From: DASUBN01 sp035691665
GTDB taxonomy: Bacteria > Pseudomonadota > Gammaproteobacteria > Natronospirales > REEB76
Direction of reading: 5' to 3'
Assembly (NCBI GenBank): GCA_035691665.1
Contig: DASSIS010000064.1
Location: 1-64,000, forward strand
Length of the DNA stretch: 64,000 nucleotides
Positions 7,761-16,427 of this stretch are shown here, one piece after another (the first letter of the stretch is position 1; each line of letters begins with the position of its first letter). Below the pieces are notes generated by a model. That model had not been told where the DNA came from. It made no database searches and saw only the letters and a program-made list of their open reading frames with translations. A program made the position numbers and the translations under genes.

Positions 7761-9389
7761 TTACGGCGGCGTGTCAGATCCGGCTTTCGGTGGAGCAGCA
7801 CAGTCGAAATCCGCGGCATCGTCCGTGCTGCCCGCACCGCGATAGTGCGCGACGTCCGGAAAGGCACAAAGCGGGCGGGTCCGCACGACGTCGCCGTTTG
7901 GCTTGCGCTTGGTCGCGATGATCCGTTCAGGCGCAGTCCCTTCCTCAACCCAGCGTTGCAGCGCAGCCCCTATTTTCGTATTGGGGTCACCCGCGCCTGC
8001 CGCAAACTGCCCGAAACTGTTCGGACCCGGCCCGCCAAAGACATGCAACAAGCCGGGGACCATGAACAGCCGCACAGAGTCGGTGGCCGCCTTCTGGCCG
8101 ATCGTATCGCGGACCCGCTCGTAGTAATCCACAGTGGTAAGCGGTGGAATCACCTGGTCATTCCAGCCCTGGTACAGGATCAGCTTCCCGCCATGGGCCA
8201 CGAATTTCCTGAGATCGGGGTCAGTCGCGTTCATGATAGCCGTGAGCTTCTGGTCTGCCACCGGGATATCACGATCAGGGTCGAAGCCGTGGAAATCCCA
8301 TTTGGGATCGCCGAACGCCAACCCGCTGAAATAGCCATAGGCAAACTTATGGAAGAAACTTTCTGCCTGCGGAGAGCTTGTTGTCCAGCCATCCCATCCG
8401 GTTTCCGCGCCTGGCGAGTAGCCGGGCAAGGTCGCTCCTCCCGGAAGCACCAGGCCCGCGTAGATCGTCCGCAGCGCCGCGAGTTGCGCTTGCGTCAGAC
8501 ACTGGTCCGTTTCCGGACCTTGGCAGAGCAATACTGATGGGTCGAAGGCACAACGCCAGGGATCGTCGATCACCCCATCCTTGATGCCGTCGATGCCATC
8601 ACAGGCCGCCAGTGCCGCCGCCTGGATGGCCGGGAGCTTGCTGGGTGGGAAATAGCCGGCTTTTTTCCCAAACCATACAAAATCGATGGACGCGACCCCG
8701 GCAAAAACGTGCGTATAGTCGATCACGGGCGCCCCGGCGATGATCCCGTCGTAGTCATCCGGGTAGCGTTGGGCTTCGATCAAGGCTTGGCGTCCACCAT
8801 TGGAGCCACCACTGAAATACGAATAGGCGGCTTTGCGGCCGTAGAAGGCGGCGACGATCGTCTTGGCGCGGACCGTGACTTCGTGGATTGCCCTGTATCC
8901 GTAGTCGATCACCTTCTCGGGATGCCCGATCGCCCAACTGGCGTCGGTAGGGCCACCCTCGTGCCCCACGTCGGTCCCGACCGCCGCGTACCCCTCGGCG
9001 AGTCCGGCTTCGAGGCTTCCGCCCCCGAGACTTTCATAAGGCATGAGGCCTGAAAAACCACCATTGCTTGCCCCCCAAAGCCGGCCATTCCATTCCGCTG
9101 CGGGCAGCCAGACCTCGAACTTGATGTCCGAGTCGCTCGAGGGCTTGGCGATGCCCGCGACCCGACAGAATGCCTTCAGATCCGGGAGCGGGTCGCCGTC
9201 CGGCGTCTTGAAGGTTCCCGCTGCCACAAGCTCCGCACTGACGATGGTCGTCTGTGGAAGCTGCATGCTCGCGAGGTTCCTGCAATCCGGCGCGGGCGAA
9301 GCGGCGAAGCTGTCGGGCGCGAAAGCCAGGAGATACCCGATGCCGACAGCCAGCAGCAAGTTTGCCATACGGTATTCGATCGAAGTCAT
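7761..9389 (-). CDS. Tannase/feruloyl-esterase family secreted hydrolase
   Basis: I chose ATG 9389 over the 10-codon longer start because GAGGGA precedes it; 542 residues with a hydrophobic export signal ending near FAASPAP. The family signature is clear: a nucleophile elbow SGGSNGGRQALIEAQRYP, DYDGIIAGAP, the acid region LILYQGWNDQVIPP, and a late His in VPGLLHVFGGPGP. These enzymes hydrolyse gallate or hydroxycinnamate esters of plant polyphenols. Family members usually have Cys before the Ser and Cys after the His, forming a disulfide; here these are Gly and Val. It ends 18 bp from the convergent aminopeptidase gene. Confidence 0.88.
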   Translation of the reverse strand: MTSIEYRMANLLLAVGIGYLLAFAPDSFAASPAPDCRNLASMQLPQTTIVSAELVAAGTFKTPDGDPLPDLKAFCRVAGIAKPSSDSDIKFEVWLPAAEWNGRLWGASNGGFSGLMPYESLGGGSLEAGLAEGYAAVGTDVGHEGGPTDASWAIGHPEKVIDYGYRAIHEVTVRAKTIVAAFYGRKAAYSYFSGGSNGGRQALIEAQRYPDDYDGIIAGAPVIDYTHVFAGVASIDFVWFGKKAGYFPPSKLPAIQAAALAACDGIDGIKDGVIDDPWRCAFDPSVLLCQGPETDQCLTQAQLAALRTIYAGLVLPGGATLPGYSPGAETGWDGWTTSSPQAESFFHKFAYGYFSGLAFGDPKWDFHGFDPDRDIPVADQKLTAIMNATDPDLRKFVAHGGKLILYQGWNDQVIPPLTTVDYYERVRDTIGQKAATDSVRLFMVPGLLHVFGGPGPNSFGQFAAGAGDPNTKIGAALQRWVEEGTAPERIIATKRKPNGDVVRTRPLCAFPDVAHYRGAGSTDDAADFDCAAPPKAGSDTPP

Positions 9390-9523
9390 AGTGCGTCCCT
9401 CACTATATTGCAGGGCCATCGAGCTCCGCGTGCTCCGGTGTCGTCTTCGGGGTGAGCCGCGGCAATGATCCGGGTCGGCGGCGTTCTAGAGATGGAAGGG
9501 CGCGGATCATGGTTGCACGCGTG

Positions 9524-10282
9524 TCAGTGCCTGTGGCTCTGCTGGCCTGGATCGGCGTACGCCGGGTCCATGGTGCCATCGGACCACTTCGCGACCAGCA
9601 CCATGAAGATGCTCGTCTGTGCGACGTTGGTAGAATCGCCCTGCACCGGTGAACCGGGAATGTTGGCGCCCCACTGCGAGTCTTGGGTGCGTGGCTCGAC
9701 AAACATTACATGCGGATGCCAGGGGTGTGCCGAATCGTTGATGTACTGCTGTTTCGACAGCATGAAGACCATGCCGCCGGGCAGCGGCGGCGTCAGCCTG
9801 CCATCCTTCCACTCGGCTGCTTCCCGCGCCTGCATCTCGGCCAAGGAGACGCCGGCCAGCACCCATTCGGTGCGGGTGAGATAGCGGGGCAGGAAGGAGA
9901 CCGAGCGTGCCGACACCGCATTGATGCACTGCGGTGTGCGGATCTTCGGGTTCCAGAATTCCGGGTTGTCGAAGCTCATGTCCCAGGATCTGAACACCAG
10001 GCAGACGAAGCCATTGGTCCCCTTGGCAACCGTCTCGTAGCCGTGCGATCCCAGTACCATCACGTCCGCATGGTCCGAGACGGAGGCGGGCGCTGCGCTC
10101 TTGGCGAGGGCGATCTCGGCAGCTTGGCTGCTCGACTGATACTGGGCGAGCGGCGCCATGGCGGGATAAGGAGATGTCGCGCCATCTGCCAGGGCTGGGG
10201 TCGTCACCAAGGCCGCGATCAAGCATCCCGCCACGAAGGCGGTATGGCGAACGCTTCTGGTTCTGGACTGGGTCGTATTCAT
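9524..10282 (-). CDS. Exported protein of unknown function
   Basis: This 252-residue protein has a signal peptide (MNTTQSRTRSVRHTAFVAGCLIAALVTTPALAD) and GAGGAA upstream. The mature part contains VMVLGSHGYETVAKGTNGFVCLV, two Cys residues about 25 apart, and a conserved-looking C-terminal half: GGMVFMLSKQQYINDSAHPW, then HPHVMFVEP. I do not recognise the family. It precedes the tannase-like gene on the same strand (134 bp gap) and may belong to the same exported-enzyme group. Base composition here looks more AT-rich than in the flanking regions. Confidence 0.7.
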   Translation of the reverse strand: MNTTQSRTRSVRHTAFVAGCLIAALVTTPALADGATSPYPAMAPLAQYQSSSQAAEIALAKSAAPASVSDHADVMVLGSHGYETVAKGTNGFVCLVFRSWDMSFDNPEFWNPKIRTPQCINAVSARSVSFLPRYLTRTEWVLAGVSLAEMQAREAAEWKDGRLTPPLPGGMVFMLSKQQYINDSAHPWHPHVMFVEPRTQDSQWGANIPGSPVQGDSTNVAQTSIFMVLVAKWSDGTMDPAYADPGQQSHRH

Positions 10283-10715
10283 GGTCGTGTTCCTCGGTGG
10301 TAGTCCAGCTTATATAGATTCGGGTCAGGCAGATTGGTTCAAACCACACTGAGCGGTGCGTGACTCGGTCGACGAGACCGCATTTACATGAGACGGGTCT
10401 GATAATTGCCGGCATCGGTCAGGGATATTCGGCGATATCTTTTATCAGAATCTGCGCTTATGTCGACCGAACTGACTGTTTTGATCGTCCAATCAACGAG
10501 TGATTCGCCATGGTGAGATAAGGCTTATAGTCGGGTTCGTTGTCCGGTATGGATCATGTCCGAAAGACTTCCCCGCTTCAGAAATCGACATCAGGCATTC
10601 GTCGGTTGGATTTGCGCAAAAAAGCAACGGCAGTTGAGGGAACCTTTAAGACTTAAATCAGCTCGAAATCACCGGACACATCAGTCAGCATATCGATCCA
10701 CCCAGGAGAGAGACC
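10283..10715. other. 433-bp divergent intergenic region
   Basis: This stretch separates two divergently transcribed exported-protein genes. It is visibly more AT-rich than the rest of the window and must hold both promoters. An AGGAGAGA ribosome-binding site sits just before 10716. The only structure I noticed is a loose inverted pair, tctgataa near 10398 and ttatcaga near 10443. I see no coding sequence or RNA gene. Confidence 0.5.
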
Positions 10716-11309
10716 ATGAACACATGCAAGTTCTTCGATGGGAGACATACGGCCAGGGTGATGCCCTTGGGCCTACTCGCCATCGCGCTGGGCGCGGCTT
10801 TCCTGCTTGTCCCAGTTGCCGGTGCCATGACCGGAGATTCGTCGTCTCCGCACGCCAAGCTCGCGCTATGGGTGGGGCATTGGAGGGTACGCATCGATAC
10901 TAAGGAGACGAAGTTTAGCCATGCCGCCACGGAATACTTCGACTCGAAATGCTCTTTCCTCCCCCATGGAACTTTCGTGGCTTGCGAGTACTTGAATATC
11001 TCGCAGGATCCCATTGCAGGTCGTCCCATAAACGACGTCTCGCTCTTCTATTACAGCGATGTCGACAAGGTCTTCAAATACACGAATGTGGGCCCGGAAG
11101 GCGGGCCGAGTGAAAACGTCTTTCAAGTGGATGGGACCGTGTGGACCAGGCCGTTTGAGATTCAAAGCAAGAGCTACGGCATGATCGATGCCCGGGAGAT
11201 CTATACATTCGTCTCTCCTGACAAACAGTCGGGTCGGCTCGAGATATCGATCGACAAGGGCACCCACTGGACCGTGGTGCACGAGGCGATCGCCACGAGA
11301 GAACCTTAA
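10716..11309 (+). CDS. Exported protein of unknown function, possibly beta-barrel/lipocalin-like
   Basis: This 197-residue protein has an AGGAGAGA site before its ATG. An N-terminal hydrophobic segment (VMPLGLLAIALGAAFLLVPVAGAM) serves as signal peptide or anchor. The mature part starts KLALWVGHWRVRIDTKET and has repeated strands such as CSFLPHGTFVACEYLNI and VSLFYYSDVDKVFKYTNVG. 'WVGHW' followed by antiparallel strands resembles the DUF1579-type exported proteins often annotated as ligand-binding barrels. That assignment is tentative. Codon use is less GC-rich than the neighbours. It lies upstream of the TonB receptor on the same strand, but with a 491-bp gap. Confidence 0.7.
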   Translation: MNTCKFFDGRHTARVMPLGLLAIALGAAFLLVPVAGAMTGDSSSPHAKLALWVGHWRVRIDTKETKFSHAATEYFDSKCSFLPHGTFVACEYLNISQDPIAGRPINDVSLFYYSDVDKVFKYTNVGPEGGPSENVFQVDGTVWTRPFEIQSKSYGMIDAREIYTFVSPDKQSGRLEISIDKGTHWTVVHEAIATREP

Positions 11310-11800
11310 GCGGAGCGCCGAATCCGTTCCATGCAAGCGGCTCTCGCCTGAATAAGGCCGATTCCTACGGGGATGCCCGAATGGGGCCAACGTGGCCCAA
11401 GAAACCTCATGAGTTCGTGCACGGCTCGCCCGGCGACGCCTCGCTTATATATGAGGCAAATCCAACAATTGCGTGGATCCGCCATGAAGGATCGAAGTAT
11501 CTTTTATCCGAATTGAATGTTTAATCAAACGAATTGAATGTCTTAATGGCCCAACTGCATTTTCTCCTCTCTTGACTGCTCTAAATCGACCGTTCCCCTC
11601 GTAGCTCCTGTGCGTCCTGTGGCAGAGAATGGCTCTCACGCGTGAGTGCTGTTGTATTTGTGCAGTGGTACTCCGCACGAGGCAGTAAAGCCTGTTTGTT
11701 TCGTGCCAGGAGCCTGTTGTGAGTCGGCAACATCCGAATCGCAACCCACACGAGACGCAGGGTCGATCAAACATCCACAGCGGAGGCGAGAGAGAACCAT
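11310..11800. other. 491-bp intergenic region before TonB receptor
   Basis: This is a long, AT-richer leader with no credible coding sequence. It contains a 12-base direct repeat (11509-11520 and 11530-11541) and a perfect 12-bp palindrome CTCACGCGTGAG (11635-11646). A GGAGGCGAGAGAG purine stretch precedes the ATG at 11801. Regulation of the receptor is the likely purpose. Confidence 0.5.
11509..11541. promoter_or_regulatory. 21-bp-spaced direct repeat CGAATTGAATGT
   Basis: The 12-mer CGAATTGAATGT occurs at 11509-11520 and again at 11530-11541, a start-to-start distance of 21 bp (two helical turns). That is the geometry expected for a regulator that binds one face of DNA as a dimer on direct repeats. 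It lies about 260 bp before the TonB receptor start. No candidate regulator is encoded next to it. Confidence 0.4.
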
Positions 11801-14800
11801 ATGAACAGCAATCAAATCGGGAAGGCCGTACGTTATGCACTCCTCGCGGGCACGGCATCGGCGCTCGCGACTCCTTCTGTCTTCGCCGCGGACGCGGCCG
11901 CCACCACGGCCAGCACCGACCAGAGCACCGCGCAACTGGGCAAGATCGAAGTGACGGGTACGCGCATCAAGCGCACCAGCGTCGAGACCGCCCAGCCGAT
12001 CACCGTGGTGACGGCGCAGGAGATCAAGGCCTCCGGTTTCGCCAACATCGGCGATGTGTTGCAGAGCCTCACGTCCACGGGTTCCGCCGTCAATGAACAG
12101 GTCAATAACGGTAACGGCGGCGAAGAAAATATGGACCTGAGGAACTTAGGTCCGCAGCGCGTGTTGGTGCTCGTGAACGGCCATCGCTGGGTGCCGGAGA
12201 TCGACAACGCCGTCGACCTTCAGACCATCCCTGCCTCGGTGATCGACCATATCGAGATCCTGCAGGACGGCGCCTCGGCCATCTACGGCTCTGACGCCAT
12301 CGCGGGCGTGGTCAACGTGATCACGGTGAAGGATTTCAGCGGCGCTGAAGCCAATGCCTACATAGGTATGTATCACGGCAACGGCCATAACGACGGCAAG
12401 AAGCAGGAATACGACTACACCTTGGGCTCAAGCGGCGACAAGAGCGGTGTGGTGATGAACGTCTCCTACAACAACGAGTCGGGCAACTACGCGGGTAGCC
12501 GCACTCTTACCAAAGAAGCCATCTACGGCATCGGCGGCGGCAGCAGCTCGGTCCCCGGAGGCCGCTTCATCATCAACAATGGCAGCATTTGCGGTGCCAT
12601 GCCCGGGGTGACTGAGAGCCCCCTTTTCCCGCCGAACACGCCAGGCGGCAGCAACAATATACCTGGTGCCCCCGGTCCGGCCACTGAGTGCGACGTCACC
12701 CTGAAGGCCCCCGGTGCTGTCCCGACGCCGAACGCCACCAGCGATTGGCGCGACTTCGCCGGCTCGGATGAATTCAACTACGCCCCCCTGAACTATCTCA
12801 TAGCCCCGAGCGAGCGCACTTCCCTCTACGTGCAGGGCCATTACGACTTGGCGGACAACCTGACTTTCACCACCACGGTGCTGTTCAACAACCGCAATTC
12901 CCTGCAGCAGCTGGCTCCGGAACCCCTGTTCCTGGGCGAAGAGAACAACGGTGTGCAGAACAACGGCGAGAACATCGGTGTGGGCGCGGACAACCCGTTC
13001 AACCCCTTCAAGGTCGACTTGGTGCCCTATCCCAAGTTCGACCCGGTGGACCCGAAAAACCCGATCCTGGGTGCCCAGGTCCCCGACCCCAACTTCGCCG
13101 GCTGGTGCGCGCTCTACGGCTCGGCCAACTGCATGACCACCGGCGTGGAACTCGTCTCCCTGCGCCGTCGCGGTACTCCCCAGGAGCTCGGCGACCGCGT
13201 GCAGAACGAGAACATAGATACGTTCCACTGGTCAGCCGGTTTCAAGGGCTACTTCAACATGCTCGGCAACGAGTGGGACTGGGACGTCAACGGTGCCTAC
13301 AACAGCAATTTCCGCGAACAATCCCTCACCGGTGACTTCAACACCTCGCAGCTCCAGGCGTCCTTGAGCAGTTCCTGCGCGGCGACGGCTGGCTGCGTGC
13401 CGCTGAATATATTTGGCGGTGCCGGTGCGGCGGGGCAGACCATCACCCCGGCCATGTCCTCGTTCGTCGGCTTCGAGGCCCATAACATCGATCGCCAGGA
13501 TGTCCGCAACTATGGTGCCGATATCAGCGGCGACCTGTTCGACCTGCCTGCGGGCCCCGTGGGCCTGGCCCTGGGCTACGAGTACCTGGAGCAGAACGGC
13601 TTCGACCATTCGGACGCGTTGATCGCCCTGGGCGTCACCACCGGCAACGCCGCCAAGCCGACCAATGGCCGGGTGGCGACCGACGCCGAGTACTTCGAGT
13701 TCAACATCCCGCTGGTTGCCGATGCTCCGTTCATGAAGGACGTGAGCCTCGACCTTGCCGACCGCTTCTCCCAGTTCAAGTGGGGTGGCATCGGTCAGGG
13801 TCAGGTGTTCATCCCGGGCGCCGACCATGCCTCCACGGCCCGCGCGGCCCTGCGCTGGCAGGTCAACGACAACCTCTTGCTGCGCGGTAGCTGGTCCCAG
13901 GGCTTTAGGGTACCGAGCATCAGCGAGTTCTATGAGGGCATCAACAACAACTTCCCGGCGGTCACGGATCCCTGCACCATCGGCAATGCCGGCGGCGCGT
14001 TCTGCGCGTCCAACGGCCATCCGGTGGTGGCCAAGCAGATCAGCGGCCAGATCAGCACCATCGCCGGCGGCAACGCGAAAATGACCCCGGAGAAGTCCAT
14101 CTCCAAGACGGTCGGCTTCGTGTACAACCCCGACTGGATGCCGGGGTACGACTTGAGCGTGGACTACTACCACATCAGCCTGGTGAATACGGTCGCGACG
14201 ATCGGTCCCGACAACATCCTGGATGGGTGTTATCAGGCCAACGTGCAGAGCTACTGCAAGCTGATCCAGGTGGTGAGCGGTCAGGTCAACCAGATCGAGA
14301 ATATCAACACCAACGTGGGCTCGACCATCACGGACGGCTTCGATATCGCCACACACTACAAGTTCCCGAGCACCAGCGCGGGCGACTTCAAGCTGGGCGT
14401 GGATATCACCATCCTGAAGCGCTTCGACAAGACGGTGCCGAACGCCACCGTGCCGGGCGGCTACGCCGTCAGCAAGCTGGCGGGATGGTCCGTGCCGAAC
14501 GCGCCGCTCAGCGTCAATCCGGGTTCCGGCGCGACTTATCCGAAGCGCCGTCTGAATCTGAGCCTGAACTGGCACTACGGCGACTGGTCGGCTATGTGGT
14601 CCATGTACTACGTCGACCACACCGTCGAACCCTGCACCAACGCCAACGCTTCGCCGACCACGGTGATCGCGAACTGCACCTATAACAACGATGCGAAGAA
14701 CGCCGCTACGTACAATCACTACTTCCAACTCGGCGTCTTCAGCCATCCGTTCACGGCCAACCAGGCGGCACAGACCTGGAATGCCCAGGGTGTGACGGCC

Positions 14801-15016
14801 TATCTGGGCCAGAACCACATCGGTGCGGTGACCTACCACGACGTGGAGGCTACTTATCACATGGACAGCTGGAACACCGACTTCACCTTCGGTATCCAGA
14901 ACCTGTTCGGCAAGCAGCCGCCGTCGTCGATGAGTTCGTTCTCGAACAGCTACTATCCGTTCTACAACCGGATCCCCGGCCAGTTCTTCTTCGGCCGGGT
15001 AAGCGTGAAGTTCTGA
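11801..15016 (+). CDS. TonB-dependent outer-membrane receptor
   Basis: This 1071-residue protein has a signal peptide (residues 1-30, ending SVFAADA). Then comes a region carrying GKIEVTGTRIKR and a plug domain (about 60-190) with VLVLVNGHRWVPEID and IEILQDGASAIYGSDAIAGVVNVIT. A long 22-strand-type barrel follows and ends in FFFGRVSVKF with the terminal Phe expected for BAM insertion. Within the barrel, LRWQVNDNLLLRGSWSQGFR is the usual receptor motif. It uses TonB energy to import a large substrate. Nearby exported esterase genes make a plant-derived polyphenol or glycan plausible but unproven. A strong terminator follows. Confidence 0.95.
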   Translation: MNSNQIGKAVRYALLAGTASALATPSVFAADAAATTASTDQSTAQLGKIEVTGTRIKRTSVETAQPITVVTAQEIKASGFANIGDVLQSLTSTGSAVNEQVNNGNGGEENMDLRNLGPQRVLVLVNGHRWVPEIDNAVDLQTIPASVIDHIEILQDGASAIYGSDAIAGVVNVITVKDFSGAEANAYIGMYHGNGHNDGKKQEYDYTLGSSGDKSGVVMNVSYNNESGNYAGSRTLTKEAIYGIGGGSSSVPGGRFIINNGSICGAMPGVTESPLFPPNTPGGSNNIPGAPGPATECDVTLKAPGAVPTPNATSDWRDFAGSDEFNYAPLNYLIAPSERTSLYVQGHYDLADNLTFTTTVLFNNRNSLQQLAPEPLFLGEENNGVQNNGENIGVGADNPFNPFKVDLVPYPKFDPVDPKNPILGAQVPDPNFAGWCALYGSANCMTTGVELVSLRRRGTPQELGDRVQNENIDTFHWSAGFKGYFNMLGNEWDWDVNGAYNSNFREQSLTGDFNTSQLQASLSSSCAATAGCVPLNIFGGAGAAGQTITPAMSSFVGFEAHNIDRQDVRNYGADISGDLFDLPAGPVGLALGYEYLEQNGFDHSDALIALGVTTGNAAKPTNGRVATDAEYFEFNIPLVADAPFMKDVSLDLADRFSQFKWGGIGQGQVFIPGADHASTARAALRWQVNDNLLLRGSWSQGFRVPSISEFYEGINNNFPAVTDPCTIGNAGGAFCASNGHPVVAKQISGQISTIAGGNAKMTPEKSISKTVGFVYNPDWMPGYDLSVDYYHISLVNTVATIGPDNILDGCYQANVQSYCKLIQVVSGQVNQIENINTNVGSTITDGFDIATHYKFPSTSAGDFKLGVDITILKRFDKTVPNATVPGGYAVSKLAGWSVPNAPLSVNPGSGATYPKRRLNLSLNWHYGDWSAMWSMYYVDHTVEPCTNANASPTTVIANCTYNNDAKNAATYNHYFQLGVFSHPFTANQAAQTWNAQGVTAYLGQNHIGAVTYHDVEATYHMDSWNTDFTFGIQNLFGKQPPSSMSSFSNSYYPFYNRIPGQFFFGRVSVKF

Positions 15017-15056
15017 ACGGACGGGAGTTTGCTGGAGAGAGGTGCTCCTGAGACTT

Positions 15057-15087
15057 GCGGCCCCGGAAACGGGGCCGCTCTTTTTTT
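15057..15087 (+). terminator. Rho-independent terminator of TonB receptor gene
   Basis: An 8-bp perfect GC stem (GCGGCCCC / GGGGCCGC, 15057-15064 and 15071-15078) with a GGAAAC loop is followed by TC and seven Ts. It starts 41 bp after the receptor stop codon. Confidence 0.92.
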
Positions 15088-15099
15088 GAAAGCGGGATT

Positions 15100-15289
15100 C
15101 GAAGTGGAGCTTCGCACGGGGGGCAGGGATGTACGCCCTGGGCCGTAAGCGGGCGAGCAGGGCGCCTGCGAGCGCCCGCGCAGGATGTGCGGGCCGGGGT
15201 ATTTGCGTAGCAGGATGCGAAGCAAGAGGGGATGCGTAGCGATTAAGGGCGCCAATGCCGCGGCGGGCGGGAGCTCCGGCAGGAACTCC
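15100..15289. repeat. Extragenic repeat cluster with CAGGA-type hairpins
   Basis: This non-coding block holds hairpin candidates at 15100-15114 (CGAAG/CTTCG), 15174-15194 (GCCCGCGCA/TGTGCGGGC with a GGA loop and one wobble pair) and 15270-15289 (GGAGCTCC/GGAACTCC). It also holds the motif GCGTAGCAGGATGCGAAGC at 15205-15223, whose variants recur near 36.93 and 57.25 kb. No ORF here is credible. The block lies between the receptor terminator and the convergent response-regulator gene. Confidence 0.6.
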
Positions 15290-15369
15290 GAGGCGGTGAC
15301 TTAAGGGCGATCGGATCTCAGAAGGATTGGGGACGGGGGCGGGTCAAGGCGAGCTTGCCACCCGGTTCC

Positions 15370-16191
15370 TCAGGCCGGTGGACTGGCGCTCCCCGCGCCG
15401 TTCTTCTTCCACCTGGCCAGCAGGGTCTGGATGTTCATCTTGTAGGTGACGCCGGAGGTCATGGTGCTGCCGTCCAGCATGGTGAAGGCATAGCGCGAGC
15501 CCGCGGCACGCACGTCGCGGATCTGGTCGACGTTCAGAATCACCGAGCGATGGATGCGGACGAAGTGGTGGGCAGTGAGCTTGCTCTCCATCTGGGAGAT
15601 GCGCTCGCTGGTGTGGATCACCTCGCCGGTGGTCATGTGCAGGTTCACGTAGCTGCCGTCGGCGATCAGGTGGCGGATGTGCTCGAGGCTCAGGAAGCGT
15701 ACCCGCCGGCCGATCTTCACTGGAACCCGGTCCGACACGGTCGCGGCTTCCACCGTCGGGCCCGCCTGCGGGACCTTGAGGCCACGCAGCAGATCCTCCA
15801 TGCCGACCAGGCCGTCGGCCCGCCGTTCCAGGTCCAGGCTGCCGCGCAGGCGGATCAGGGCCTGTTGGAGGCGCGCACCGTCCACGGGCTTCAGGACGTA
15901 GTCCATGACGCGGGCGTCGTAGGCTTCCAGGGCGTAGTCGTCGTAGGCGCTGACGATGATGGTGTAAGGGCGCTTGCTGAAGCCGTTCTTCCGCAGCATC
16001 TCGAGGCCCGTGAGGGCCGGCATCTGCACGTCCAGGAACAACGCGTCGGGTTTGAGCGTCTCCACCATCTGCGCGGTCTCTTGCCCGCTGCAGCACTCGC
16101 CGACGATCTCCACGTCCGTTTCCCGGGCGAGCAGGGATCGTAGGCCTGTGCGCGCCAGCTTCTCGTCGTCTGCGATCAGGACCCGAATCAT
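15370..16191 (-). CDS. LytTR-family response regulator
   Basis: This 273-residue protein has a receiver domain (1-120) with acidic pocket DDE (8-10), phospho-acceptor D54 in LFLDVQMPAL and the conserved Lys in YVLKPVDG. A linker leads to a LytTR DNA-binding domain (about 170-265) containing FVRIHRSVILNVDQI. It belongs to the LytR/AlgR class that usually pairs with 5TM-Lyt or LytS-type kinases. It is divergent from the two kinase genes starting at 16428, with a 236-bp shared control region. Whether it or the second LytTR regulator at 18871 is the partner of each kinase cannot be read from sequence. Confidence 0.92.
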   Translation of the reverse strand: MIRVLIADDEKLARTGLRSLLARETDVEIVGECCSGQETAQMVETLKPDALFLDVQMPALTGLEMLRKNGFSKRPYTIIVSAYDDYALEAYDARVMDYVLKPVDGARLQQALIRLRGSLDLERRADGLVGMEDLLRGLKVPQAGPTVEAATVSDRVPVKIGRRVRFLSLEHIRHLIADGSYVNLHMTTGEVIHTSERISQMESKLTAHHFVRIHRSVILNVDQIRDVRAAGSRYAFTMLDGSTMTSGVTYKMNIQTLLARWKKNGAGSASPPA

Positions 16192-16277
16192 GTGTGGATT
16201 CTGCCACGGCAGGATTTCTGGGCAAGCGAAGTTCTGCGCTGGAGCGGCCGTTTATAAGGCTCTATGAGACTTTAGAT

Positions 16278-16336
16278 GCGGCGAATCGTACTGAATTAAC
16301 GTCCAATCCATGTTTGAGCAAAACGATTCGGGCCGC
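16278..16336. promoter_or_regulatory. Inverted repeat in the divergent LytTR/kinase control region
   Basis: GCGGCGAATCGT (16278-16289) is matched by ACGATTCGGGCCGC (16323-16336) on the opposite strand, giving 7 perfect bp (GAATCGT/ACGATTC) plus GCGGC/GCCGC ends around a 33-bp spacer. The spacer is about three helical turns, suiting cooperative binding by a dimeric regulator such as the flanking LytTR proteins. No function is proven. Confidence 0.4.
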
Positions 16337-16427
16337 TATTTATGTATAGTAAAGGCATGCGCGGAATGTCTTGAGTCGCCTATCGCGACGCCGCAGACGC
16401 TCGACCGTATCTTTTTTGGACCGGACC

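Noticed and set aside
7761..15016. Polyphenol-degradation gene cluster
   Set aside because: Only one enzyme supports it; the receptor is 2.4 kb away on the other strand and its ligand cannot be read from sequence.
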